Shown here in pieces: positions 22,636 to 31,471 of a DNA stretch of 64,000 bases. Positions within the stretch are counted from its first letter, which is position 1, and each line of letters begins with the position of its first letter. The DNA lies in NCBI RefSeq assembly GCF_015712065.1, contig NZ_JACFYZ010000007.1:62001-126000 (forward strand). Direction: 5' to 3'. A model generated the notes under the pieces. It searched no databases. It was not told the origin of the DNA and saw only the letters and a list, made by a program, of their open reading frames with translations. The position numbers and the translations under genes are program-made. Source of the DNA: Ectopseudomonas chengduensis (GTDB lineage: Bacteria > Pseudomonadota > Gammaproteobacteria > Pseudomonadales > Pseudomonadaceae).

Positions 22636-25600
22636 ATGGCCACTCTAACCGTCAATCAAGCCGATCTTGTTTTAATTCTCCAGCAGATCAAGATTTCCGA
22701 AGCCCATGCCGCCGGCGAGTCGCTCTATGACCTGGTAGGCAATCCACTGTTGCCTTGGGGCCTGCGTACCGTCGATGGCACCTATAACAACCTGGTGCCG
22801 GGCCAACAGTACTATGGCTCGGCCGATCAACTGATGCCCCGCCTGCTCGATCCGGTATTCCGCGATGCAGAAAATGGTATCGATGGGCCGGGCGCTCCTC
22901 CCGGTTTCCCCACTGGCAGCCAAAGCACCAGCTATGCCCAGACCAGCGGCTACGTGGTCGACTCGCAGCCGCGCACCATCAGCAACCTGATCGTCGACCA
23001 GAGCCTGGGTAATCTGGCTGCGGTTATAGCCGCACTCGACTACGCCGGTTCGGAAAACTCCTTTGCCGATGCACAACAGGTAATGCAGGCGCACAACGCC
23101 TTGAAAACGGCCGAAAACGCCGCGGCTGGCAACAGCGCCCAAGTGCAGGCCAGCGCTGCTACGTTGGCCGCGTCCACGGCTGCTGCTCAGGCCGCCAGTG
23201 CCGAGGCTGCGGACGCCCAAACGCTGGCAAACCAGGATGCCCAGATCTATAGCGATGCGCTGGCTGTGGTCGCCAGTGCGGTAGAGGTGCAGAGCCTGGC
23301 CCTGCAGGCCTACATGGCTGCCATTGGTACGCCGAACGAAGGCGCTGCCCAGGCCGCCTTCCTCAGTGCGGCGATCGCCACCGCCCAGGCCCAGGCTGAT
23401 GCCAATGCCAAAGCCACGGTGGCCGCCGAGTCTGCTGCTGCCGCGCAGGCTGCCAGCCAGCAGGCGCAGGCAGCAGCCACACAGCTGGCCAGCGACACTG
23501 CTGCCCACCAGGCCGTACTGGCCGAGGCTGCCGCCGACGATGCCGCGGTCGTTGCCGCTTCGGCGGCGCTGGATACGCTGCTGGACGAGTTCGGCATCGT
23601 GGTGGAAAACGGCACGGTCGTGATCCCCAATATCGCCCCGGACGAAGGCCTGACGGCGCCGTTCAACTCCTGGATGACCCTGTTCGGCCAGTTCTTCGAC
23701 CATGGTCTGGATCTGGTCAACAAAGGTGGCAGTGGCACCGTGTATATCCCGCTGCAGCCGGACGACCCGCTGTACGTCGAGGGTTCGCACAGCAACTTCA
23801 TGGTGGTCACTCGCGCTACCAACCAACCCGGGGCAGATGGCATTCTCGGTACGGCTGACGATATTCGCGAGCACACCAACCAGACCACGCCCTTCATCGA
23901 CCAGAACCAGACCTACACCTCGCACGCCTCGCACCAGGTGTTCCTGCGCGAGTACGTGATGGTCGACGGCAAGCCAATGGCTACTGGGCATATGCTCGAC
24001 GGCCAGAACGGTGGCCTGGCCACTTGGGCCGAGATCAAGGCGCAGGCCCGCGAGATGCTCGGTATCAATCTCACCGATGCCGACGTGACCAACGTGCCGC
24101 TGCTGGCCACTGACCAGTACGGCCAATTCATTCGTGGCGAGAACGGCTTTGCCATGTTGATCATGCCGGGCAACCCGCCAGTACAGGTAGAGGGCGATCC
24201 GGACAATCCCATCAGCACCCAGGGAGCCCTGCGCACCGGTCATGCCTTCCTCGACGATATCGCCCATAACGCGGTACCAGTGATAGTCGGCGGCCAATTG
24301 GTGGCCGATGCCGATGAGGTGGCCGGCAATTCCGTGACAGTCAACCCCATGACCGGACGCAACCTCGAGTACGACAACGAACTGCTCGATGCCCACTTCA
24401 TCACTGGCGACGGTCGCGGCAACGAGAATATCGGCCTGACCGCGGTGCACCATGTGTTCCACGCCGAGCACAATCGTCTGGTCGAGGCCAACAAGCAGAC
24501 CATTCTCGATACCGGCGATCTGGCCTTTATCAACGAGTGGCTGTTGGTACCGGTGAGCGAGGTGCCGGGAAGTGCCGATGGGCTGATCTGGAACGGTGAG
24601 CGCTTGTTCCAGGCCGCGCGTTTCGTCAACGAGATGCAGTACCAGCACCTGGTGTTCGAGGAATTCGCCCGTACCGTGCAGCCGTTGGTGGACGTGTTCG
24701 TATTCTCCAACACGGCGGACATCGATCCGGCCATCGTTGCCGAGTTCGCCCATGTGGTGTACCGCTTTGGCCACTCCATGCTCAACGAGACGGTGGCGCG
24801 CCTGGACAACAGCATGCAGTCCAGCGACGTCGGCCTGATCGAGGCCTTCCTCAACCCCATCGAGTTCACCCAGGGCGGCACCCTCAGCGCCGATCAGGCC
24901 GCTGGCTCGATCATCCGCGGCATGACCCGGCAGACCGGCAACGAGATCGACGAATTCGTCACCGAGGCGCTGCGCAACAACCTGGTCGGCCTGCCGTTGG
25001 ACCTGGCGGCGATCAACATCGCCCGCGGTCGCGACACCGGGGTTCCTTCGCTGAACAACGCCCGTGCGCAGTTCTACGAAATGACCGGCGATAGCCAGCT
25101 CAAGCCTTACGATAGCTGGATCGACTTCACCCTGAACATCAAGACACCGGCCTCGATCATCAACTTCATCGCCGCCTACGGTACGCACAGCAGCATCACC
25201 TCGGCCACCACCCTCGAGGCCAAGCGCGATGCCGCCATGGCCCTGGTGCTGGGAGGAGCGGGCGCACCGGCGGACCGCGATGACTTCCTCAACGCACGCG
25301 GCGAGTATGCCGTGAACAAGGGCGGGCTGGATCTGGTGGACTTCTGGATCGGTGGACTGGCCGAGCAGAACATGCCGTTCGGCGGCATTCTCGGCTCCAC
25401 CTTCAACTTCGTCTTCGAAGTGCAGATGGAGAACCTGCAGAACGGCGACCGTTTCTACTACCTCAGCCGTACCCAGGGCATGAACCTGCTCAACGAACTG
25501 GAAGCCAATAGTTTCGCCGCCCTGGTGATGCGCAACACTGACCTGGGCGACCCCAATGCCTCGCACTTGCCGGGGGCGCTGTTCCAGCGCGTGGACTACA

Positions 25601-28600
25601 TCCTCGAACTGGACATGAACCGTCAGCAGTATGCCGATCCGGTGGGCAGCAACCCGATCCTCAACGCCCTGGCGCCGCTGGTTATTCGTGACAATCCAGC
25701 CACAGCCGGACCGGACAGCAATTACCTGCGCTACACCGGCGATGCCCATGTAGTGCTGGGTGGCACCAACGGTGATGACATCCTGATCGGCGGGGCAGGC
25801 GACGATACCTTGTGGGGCGACGGCGGTAACGACCGGCTGGAAGGCGGTTACGGCATCGACCATATCTTCGGCGGTGCTGGCGACGACATCATCACCGATA
25901 TCGGTGACGCCGACGTGATCCATGGCGATGACGGCAACGACGTGATCCACACCGGCCCCGGCCTCGATCTGGTGTTCGGTGGCGGCGGCATGGACTTCAT
26001 CTATGGCGGGCCGGACGGTAAGGAAATCTTCGGCGGGCGTGACAACGACTTCATCTTCAGCGGCGACGGGCCCAGCTTCATCCTCGGTAACGAGGGCGAC
26101 GACTGGATGGAGGGCGGCGCCGGTTTCGACACCCTGGCCGGCGATAACTCGGAGTTGTTCTTCAACAGCCCGATCATCGGTCACGACGTGATGATGGGGG
26201 GCGGCAACGACAACGACTACGACGGCGAGTCCGGCGACGACATCATGGTTCAGGGCGCCGGCATCCATCGTAACGAGGGCATGTGGGGCTTCGACTGGGC
26301 GATCCACAAGGGCAATACCCTGGCGGCCTATTCCGATCTAACCACGCCGATCTTCGCCACCGACTTCGCAGACATCCTGCGCGACCGCTTCGATCAGGTC
26401 GAAGGGCTGTCCGGCTGGATTCACGACGATCAGCTGTTCGGCGACGACCGCGTGGAGGGCGATGCCGCTGGCGAGAACTCGTTGTTCAACCACGAGCTGA
26501 CCCTGTCCGGGATGAACCGTATCGCTGGGCTGGAGGCGGTTCTCGGGATGATGGCCGAGCCACGCGACAACCCACACGATGCCTCCGATCCGGTGATGTT
26601 CAGCGGCGGCAATATCCTCCTCGGCGGGGGCGGTAGCGATGTTATCGAGGGGCGTGCCGGTAACGACGTGATCGACGGCGACGCCTGGCTCAACGTGCGC
26701 ATCAGCGTGCGCAGCAAGCTCGACCCGAACATCGAGCTGTTCAGCGTCGATAGCATGAAGGAGATCCAGGCACGGATGTTCTCCGGTGAGATCAACCCGA
26801 GCCAGCTGCATATCGTGCGCGAGATTCTCGACGGCAATCAGGAGGGCGACATCGACACCGCGGTATTCAGCGGCGCGTTCGCCAACTACGAGCTGGTCGA
26901 GACGTTCGACGGCACCGGCAGCTATCTGGTGGTGGACAACGTCGGTACCGACGGCACCGACCTGATCCGCAATATCGAACGGCTGCAGTTCGCTGATCAG
27001 GTGGTCTGGTTGATCGACCGCCCGGCCGAAGGCACGGTGTCGATCAGCAACATGGCGCCGGCCGAGGACGAGATGCTGCTGGCTGCCGCCACCGTCAGCG
27101 ATCCCAATGGCACCGAATTCGCTGTGCTCAGCTACGCCTGGCAGGCGCTGGTGGCCGGCGAGTGGGTGCAAGTCGGTACGGGGCAGAGCTTCCAGCCCGG
27201 CGACGCTCAGGTCGGGCTGGCGCTACGCGTGGTGGTCAGCTTCAACGACGACTGGGGCAACCCGGAGAGCCTGGTGTCCGCAGTCACCGCGCCGGTGCTC
27301 AACGTCAACGATGCGCCGACCGGCTTGCCGCAACTCAACAATGCTTCGCCCAGTGTCGGCCAGGTGCTGATCGCCTCCACGGCGATGATCGCCGATGCCG
27401 ACGGTCTGGTCGGTGTGACCTTCGCCTACCAGTGGCAGGTCGGCAGTGGCAATAGCTTCAGCAATATCGCCGGCGCCACCGCGCAGTCCTTCACCCTGAC
27501 GGCGGCTCAGGCCGGCCAGCAGGTGCGGGTGCAGGTCAGCTACACCGACAACCGCGGCACCTTCGAGTCGCTGACCTCGGCGGCGACGGCGGTGGTGGCC
27601 AGCGCGGTGATCATGGGCACCAACGCGGCCAATACGCTCAACGGCACGGCGTTGGACGACCATATCCTCGGCCTGGGCGGCAACGACGTGCTCAACGGTC
27701 TGGCCGGTAACGACATCCTCGACGGCGGCGCGGGCAACGACACCCTGGATGGCGGCCTCGGCGCCGATGTCATGCTCGGTGGTCTGGGCAACGACATCTA
27801 TATCGTCGATAACCTCGGCGATCAGGTGATCGAGGCAGTCGGCGCCGGCACCGATACGGTGCGCACCACGCTGCTCAGCTATGGCTTGGGCGAGAACGTC
27901 GAGCACCTGACCTTTATCGGCAGCGGCAATTTCACTGGTTACGGCAACACCTTGGCCAACACCATCACCGGCGGCGCGGGCAACGATGTGCTCGATGGCG
28001 GTACCGGAATCGACCGTCTGGTTGGTGGGGCGGGCAACGACAGCTACTACGTCGACAACCCCGGCGATGTGGTGGTCGAGGCTGCTGGCGCAGGGGTCGA
28101 TACCGTCTACTCCACCAGTGCCAGTTTTACCCTGGGCGCCAATGTGGAGAACTACGTGCATCTCGGTGCCGGTGCAGCCAATGCCTCGGGCAATGGTCTG
28201 GCCAACCAGATGACCGGTGGGGCGGCCGCTGACATCCTGCGGGGCCTGGGCGGCGATGATGTGCTCAGCGGCTTGGGCGGCAACGATACCCTCTACGGCG
28301 GAGCCGGTGCCGACAGTCTGTTGGGAGGCGAGGGGGCCGATACCCTGTTCGGCGAGGGTGGCAACGACATCCTCGACGGCGGCGACGGTGACGACATCCT
28401 CGATGGTGGTGCGGGTAACGACATCATGATCGGCGGTGCCGGCAACGACACTCTGTATGCCGATCAGGGTAACGACATCCTCGTGTTCGGCCCCAACTTC
28501 GGCAATGACAGCATCATCGGTTTCGACGCCAACCCGGCTGGAGGGCAGGACCTGCTCAACATCGCGGCGTTCAATCTGACGGCGGCGACTTTCGCCAGTC

Positions 28601-28728
28601 GGGTGTCAATCGCCGATGCTGGCAACGATGTGTTGGTGACGGTGGGCGGTGCAGATGGCGGCAATATCCGCCTGGTCGGTGTGACCGACCACACCAGCGT
28701 GACCATCACCGACTTCCAGTTGGCATGA
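22636..28728 (+). CDS. RTX heme peroxidase with alanine-rich helical insertion (type I secreted)
   Basis: This second exoprotein has 2030 residues and one animal-type heme peroxidase domain. The active site is complete: distal His356 (GQFFDHGLD), Arg594/Glu597 (GRGNENIGL) and proximal His713 (YRFGHSML). A PERCAL-type motif occupies residues 399-409. Unlike both domains of the first protein, its N-terminal part is split by an insertion at residues 138-315, about 45 percent Ala and rich in Gln and Ser. RTX repeats follow (25750-26290), then an LNVRISVR module, two Ig-like segments (27030-27600), a second RTX block with two VENL modules (27615-28480) and a C-terminal signal nearly matching that of the first protein. 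It has no secretion genes of its own, so system 1 at 2442-6879 is the probable exporter. Confidence 0.92.
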   Translation: MATLTVNQADLVLILQQIKISEAHAAGESLYDLVGNPLLPWGLRTVDGTYNNLVPGQQYYGSADQLMPRLLDPVFRDAENGIDGPGAPPGFPTGSQSTSYAQTSGYVVDSQPRTISNLIVDQSLGNLAAVIAALDYAGSENSFADAQQVMQAHNALKTAENAAAGNSAQVQASAATLAASTAAAQAASAEAADAQTLANQDAQIYSDALAVVASAVEVQSLALQAYMAAIGTPNEGAAQAAFLSAAIATAQAQADANAKATVAAESAAAAQAASQQAQAAATQLASDTAAHQAVLAEAAADDAAVVAASAALDTLLDEFGIVVENGTVVIPNIAPDEGLTAPFNSWMTLFGQFFDHGLDLVNKGGSGTVYIPLQPDDPLYVEGSHSNFMVVTRATNQPGADGILGTADDIREHTNQTTPFIDQNQTYTSHASHQVFLREYVMVDGKPMATGHMLDGQNGGLATWAEIKAQAREMLGINLTDADVTNVPLLATDQYGQFIRGENGFAMLIMPGNPPVQVEGDPDNPISTQGALRTGHAFLDDIAHNAVPVIVGGQLVADADEVAGNSVTVNPMTGRNLEYDNELLDAHFITGDGRGNENIGLTAVHHVFHAEHNRLVEANKQTILDTGDLAFINEWLLVPVSEVPGSADGLIWNGERLFQAARFVNEMQYQHLVFEEFARTVQPLVDVFVFSNTADIDPAIVAEFAHVVYRFGHSMLNETVARLDNSMQSSDVGLIEAFLNPIEFTQGGTLSADQAAGSIIRGMTRQTGNEIDEFVTEALRNNLVGLPLDLAAINIARGRDTGVPSLNNARAQFYEMTGDSQLKPYDSWIDFTLNIKTPASIINFIAAYGTHSSITSATTLEAKRDAAMALVLGGAGAPADRDDFLNARGEYAVNKGGLDLVDFWIGGLAEQNMPFGGILGSTFNFVFEVQMENLQNGDRFYYLSRTQGMNLLNELEANSFAALVMRNTDLGDPNASHLPGALFQRVDYILELDMNRQQYADPVGSNPILNALAPLVIRDNPATAGPDSNYLRYTGDAHVVLGGTNGDDILIGGAGDDTLWGDGGNDRLEGGYGIDHIFGGAGDDIITDIGDADVIHGDDGNDVIHTGPGLDLVFGGGGMDFIYGGPDGKEIFGGRDNDFIFSGDGPSFILGNEGDDWMEGGAGFDTLAGDNSELFFNSPIIGHDVMMGGGNDNDYDGESGDDIMVQGAGIHRNEGMWGFDWAIHKGNTLAAYSDLTTPIFATDFADILRDRFDQVEGLSGWIHDDQLFGDDRVEGDAAGENSLFNHELTLSGMNRIAGLEAVLGMMAEPRDNPHDASDPVMFSGGNILLGGGGSDVIEGRAGNDVIDGDAWLNVRISVRSKLDPNIELFSVDSMKEIQARMFSGEINPSQLHIVREILDGNQEGDIDTAVFSGAFANYELVETFDGTGSYLVVDNVGTDGTDLIRNIERLQFADQVVWLIDRPAEGTVSISNMAPAEDEMLLAAATVSDPNGTEFAVLSYAWQALVAGEWVQVGTGQSFQPGDAQVGLALRVVVSFNDDWGNPESLVSAVTAPVLNVNDAPTGLPQLNNASPSVGQVLIASTAMIADADGLVGVTFAYQWQVGSGNSFSNIAGATAQSFTLTAAQAGQQVRVQVSYTDNRGTFESLTSAATAVVASAVIMGTNAANTLNGTALDDHILGLGGNDVLNGLAGNDILDGGAGNDTLDGGLGADVMLGGLGNDIYIVDNLGDQVIEAVGAGTDTVRTTLLSYGLGENVEHLTFIGSGNFTGYGNTLANTITGGAGNDVLDGGTGIDRLVGGAGNDSYYVDNPGDVVVEAAGAGVDTVYSTSASFTLGANVENYVHLGAGAANASGNGLANQMTGGAAADILRGLGGDDVLSGLGGNDTLYGGAGADSLLGGEGADTLFGEGGNDILDGGDGDDILDGGAGNDIMIGGAGNDTLYADQGNDILVFGPNFGNDSIIGFDANPAGGQDLLNIAAFNLTAATFASRVSIADAGNDVLVTVGGADGGNIRLVGVTDHTSVTITDFQLA
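23047..23580 (+). other. alanine-rich helical insertion inside peroxidase domain
   Basis: The encoded 178 residues run from GSENSFADAQQV to just before LLDEFGIVVENG. They are almost free of Gly, Pro and aromatic residues apart from a short break (IGTPNEGA) near the middle, where a helical hairpin could turn. Composition is dominated by Ala with Gln, Ser, Asp and Glu. The segment replaces the short [19 protein letters not shown] loop of the first protein. Confidence 0.8.
23830..23862 (+). other. PERCAL-type calcium motif in second exoprotein
   Basis: The codons read G-A-D-G-I-L-G-T-A-D-D (residues 399-409), a full match to the published consensus. It lies before NQTTPFIDQNQTY, as in domain 2 of the first exoprotein. 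Confidence 0.75.
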
Positions 28729-28790
28729 GGTGGCGTGATCCCTGGCGTTCGGATCACGCACGGTAGCCAAGGTCGGCGCCAGGTTGGCTG

Positions 28791-28832
28791 CGGAGCATCG
28801 CCTGCGGGGGCGGTGCTCCGTGGTCTTCTTTG
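28791..28832 (+). terminator. intrinsic terminator after second peroxidase gene
   Basis: A 12-base stem (28791-28802 with 28809-28820, one T-G wobble) and the loop TGCGGG are followed by the T-rich stretch TGGTCTTCTTTG. A separate 9-base perfect stem, GCGTGATCC/GGATCACGC (28733-28741/28751-28759), starts a few bases after the stop codon. Together they probably end the peroxidase transcript and shield the DUF2167 gene. Confidence 0.65.
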
Positions 28833-28940
28833 CAGGGGGCGGAATATCGCAAAAAGTTGCGGTATGACGCATGTCGAGTTCCATGCGCGTGGTAACGTAA
28901 TACGCAGTTACATTTACCTACCCGTGTCTATGGAGTTCCC

Positions 28941-29987
28941 ATGTCGATCAAGGATTCGATCCTGGCAGCCGCGCTGGCTGCTGTCCTGCCGTTCACCTGT
29001 GTTGCATACGCCAATCCCGAGACCGAGCCAGAAAACGCTGCGGTCGACGCCGAGGTCATCGAGACCGAGGATGCGGCGCAATACATCAGTCCTGAAGAAT
29101 TCGTCGCCAGCCTGGAGTTCAAGAGCGGCCGCGTCGTCCTGGGCATCGATCTGGCGACCCTCAACCTGCCCGATACCCTGGTGTTTCTCGACGGTGAGAA
29201 CGCTCAGCGTCTGTTGGTCGATGGCTGGGGCAATCCGCCAGATGACGTTCCGCCGCTGGGCATGATCCTGCCGGCTGGCGTGTCGCCGCTGGCCGATGAA
29301 TCCTGGGGTGTGACCGTCGAATACGAAGACAGCGGCTACGTGTCCGATGAGGACGCCGGCGATATCGACTACGGCGACATGCTCAAGGACATGCAGGCCG
29401 ATATGCGCGAGGCCAACACCTGGCGTGAAGAGAACGGTTACGAGGCCGTGCAACTGGTCGGCTGGGCTGCTGAGCCGCACTACGATACCGAAGGCAAGAA
29501 GCTGTATTGGGCCAAGGAGCTGAAGTTTGGCGACAGCGAGGCCAATACCCTGAACTACAACATTCGCGTCTTGGGCCGTAAGGGTGTGCTGGTGCTGAAC
29601 TTCGTCGCCAATATGGATCAACTGGCGGAAATCGAGGCCAGCGTGCCGGCTGTGCTGGCCGCGACCGATTTCAACCCCGGTCAGCGCTATGCCGAGTTCG
29701 ACCCGGATCTGGATACCGTAGCCGCATACGGCCTGGGCGCGCTGGTCGCCGGCAAGGTGGCGGCCAAGACTGGTTTGCTGGCGCTGCTGCTGGTATTGCT
29801 GAAGAAGTTCTGGTTCATCCCGGTGGTGCTGGGCGGCTGGCTGTTCAAGCGCATTGGCATGCGCAAGAAGCAAGCGCCGGTCGACGCAGTGAGCGCTCCG
29901 GTCGCACCGGTTGCCGAGGCCAAACCGCAAGAGCCAGCGCAAACGGTGATGGATCTGAACAAACCGGACGATGCCGACAAGCGCTGA
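28941..29987 (+). CDS. DUF2167 family membrane protein
   Basis: This 348-residue protein has a cleavable signal peptide (about 1-25, ending VAYANPE). A large acidic periplasmic domain follows, with the family-like motifs LPDTLVFLDGENAQRLLVDGWG and NTWREENGYEAVQLVGWAAE. A hydrophobic C-terminal region near 255-300 (LLALLLVLLKKFWFIPVVLGG) is followed by a basic and Pro/Ala-rich cytoplasmic tail. The function of DUF2167 is not known. GGAG at 28932-28935 sits 5 bases before ATG 28941. The gene stands alone, between the terminator of the peroxidase gene and the bidirectional terminator at 30061. Confidence 0.88.
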   Translation: MSIKDSILAAALAAVLPFTCVAYANPETEPENAAVDAEVIETEDAAQYISPEEFVASLEFKSGRVVLGIDLATLNLPDTLVFLDGENAQRLLVDGWGNPPDDVPPLGMILPAGVSPLADESWGVTVEYEDSGYVSDEDAGDIDYGDMLKDMQADMREANTWREENGYEAVQLVGWAAEPHYDTEGKKLYWAKELKFGDSEANTLNYNIRVLGRKGVLVLNFVANMDQLAEIEASVPAVLAATDFNPGQRYAEFDPDLDTVAAYGLGALVAGKVAAKTGLLALLLVLLKKFWFIPVVLGGWLFKRIGMRKKQAPVDAVSAPVAPVAEAKPQEPAQTVMDLNKPDDADKR

Positions 29988-30000
29988 GTTCGAATCCCAC

Positions 30001-30059
30001 GTAGCCCGGATGCAATCCGGGGGCTCTTTCACAATATTCCCGGATTGCATCCGGGCTAC
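30001..30059. repeat. paired inverted REP element
   Basis: Two perfect 21-base inverted copies of the TAGCCCGGATGCAATCCGG element (30001-30021 and 30039-30059) flank a 17-base spacer. It lies just downstream of the DUF2167 stop codon, the usual place for REP pairs between convergent genes. Confidence 0.9.
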
Positions 30060-30060
30060 A

Positions 30061-30098
30061 AAAACGCCGCGAATCCTGTGCAGGGTTCGCGGCGTTTT
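30061..30098. terminator. bidirectional intrinsic terminator
   Basis: AAAACGCCGCGAA (30061-30073) pairs perfectly with TTCGCGGCGTTTT (30086-30098) around an inner CCTG/CAGG stem. A T-run ends each strand, so it can stop both the DUF2167 and the VWA transcripts, which converge here. Confidence 0.88.
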
Positions 30099-30116
30099 AC
30101 GTTGCGGCTGGATGCC

Positions 30117-31295
30117 TTACTTGGACAGGTACTTCATGCCGTCTTCCAGGCCCTGCAGGGTTAGCGGATACATGCGCTCTTCCATCAGCTCGCGCACCAG
30201 GCCGGTGGAGGCGGTGTAGTTCCAGGTGTCCTTGGGGTAAGGGTTGATCCAGATGATCTTCTTGAATTTCTCGGTGAAGCGCTTCATCCAGACGTAGCCG
30301 GCTTCCTCGTTCCAGTGCTCGACGCTGCCGCCGGCCTGGGTGATTTCGTAGGGCGCCATGGCCGCGTCTCCGACGAACACCACCTTGTAGTCGGCGCCGT
30401 ACTTGTGCAACAGGTCCATCGTCGAGGTGCGCTCGCTGGTGCGGCGCATGTTGTTCTTCCACACGCTCTCGTAGATGAAGTTGTGGAAGTAGAAGTATTC
30501 CAGGTGCTTGAACTCGGTCTTGCAGGCCGAGAACAGCTCCTCGCAGACCTTGACGTGGGCGTCCATCGAACCACCGATATCCAGCAGCAGCAGGAGCTTG
30601 ACCGTGTTGCGTCGCTCCGGGCGCATCTGGATATTGAGCAGGCCGCCGTCCTTGGCGGTGTGGTCGATGGTGCCGTCCAGATCGAGCTCTTCGGCTGCGC
30701 CCTGGCGGGCGAACTTGCGCAGGCGGCGCAACGCCACCTTGATGTTGCGCGTGCCCAGCTCGACCTGATCGTCGAGGTTCTTGTATTCGCGCTGGTCCCA
30801 CACCTTGGCGGCCTTGCCCTGGCGCTTGCCGGCATCGCCGACGCGAATGCCTTCCGGGTTGTAGCCGCCGGAGCCGAACGGGCTGGTGCCACCGGTGCCG
30901 ATCCACTTGTTGCCGCCGGCGTGCTTTTCCTTTTGCTCCTCGAGGCGTTTCTTGAACTCCTCGATCAGCTTATCGAGGCCGCCGAGGCTCTGGATCTGCG
31001 CCTTTTCCTCATCGGTGAGCAGGCGCTCGAATTCCTTGCGCAGCCATTCCTCGGGGATCATCGCCTCGATGTGTTCATTGAGGTTTTCCAGGCCCTTGAA
31101 GTAGGCGCCGAAGGCGCGGTCGAACTTGTCGAAGTGACGTTCGTCCTTCACCAGGATCGCCCGCGCCAAGTAATAGAACTCGTCCATGTCGGCGAACACG
31201 ACGTTGTGCTTGAGCGCGTTGATCAGGTCGAGCAGCTCGCGCACCGACACCGGCACCTTGGCCGCGCGCATTTCGTTGAATAGGTTGAGCAGCAT
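30117..31295 (-). CDS. VWA domain protein (CoxE-like partner of MoxR ATPase)
   Basis: This 392-residue protein has an N-terminal helical region (1-190, charged, with EFKKRLEEQKEKHAGGNKW) and a C-terminal von Willebrand A-like domain. Its metal site appears as LLLLLDIGGSMDAHV near residue 240; here the first Ser of DxSxS is Gly. Proteins of this type work with MoxR AAA ATPases, one of which is encoded just upstream at 31472. The pair is thought to act as a chaperone for metal insertion or complex assembly, but no client is visible here. It is separated from the MoxR gene by 176 bases that hold an imperfect palindrome. Confidence 0.88.
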   Translation of the reverse strand: MLLNLFNEMRAAKVPVSVRELLDLINALKHNVVFADMDEFYYLARAILVKDERHFDKFDRAFGAYFKGLENLNEHIEAMIPEEWLRKEFERLLTDEEKAQIQSLGGLDKLIEEFKKRLEEQKEKHAGGNKWIGTGGTSPFGSGGYNPEGIRVGDAGKRQGKAAKVWDQREYKNLDDQVELGTRNIKVALRRLRKFARQGAAEELDLDGTIDHTAKDGGLLNIQMRPERRNTVKLLLLLDIGGSMDAHVKVCEELFSACKTEFKHLEYFYFHNFIYESVWKNNMRRTSERTSTMDLLHKYGADYKVVFVGDAAMAPYEITQAGGSVEHWNEEAGYVWMKRFTEKFKKIIWINPYPKDTWNYTASTGLVRELMEERMYPLTLQGLEDGMKYLSK

Positions 31296-31380
31296 GTTAT
31301 GCCCTCATGAAAGTCTGTGACTGCCTGTGGCCACTGCCCGCACCAGAGGAAGGGCGAGCGAGCTAGAGTCAGGCAAGGCG

Positions 31381-31437
31381 AGAGCAGGCGAGCAAGCGCA
31401 GTGTACTTTTGTACATGAGCATTGCGAGCCTGCTCTC
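31381..31437. repeat. imperfect 56-base palindrome between MoxR and VWA genes
   Basis: AGAGCAGGC at the left pairs with GCCTGCTCT at the right, and GTAC-TTTT-GTAC forms the centre (31403-31414 area), with mismatches between. It looks like a dispersed Pseudomonas intergenic repeat and not like a terminator, since no T-run follows on either strand. Confidence 0.5.
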
Positions 31438-31471
31438 AACGCAGCCTGGCCGACGCGCAGCCGCCCGATGT

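Noticed and set aside
22672..26307. 1211-codon open frame on the minus strand opposite the second peroxidase
   Set aside because: Antisense of a conserved peroxidase domain; no recognisable domain of its own.
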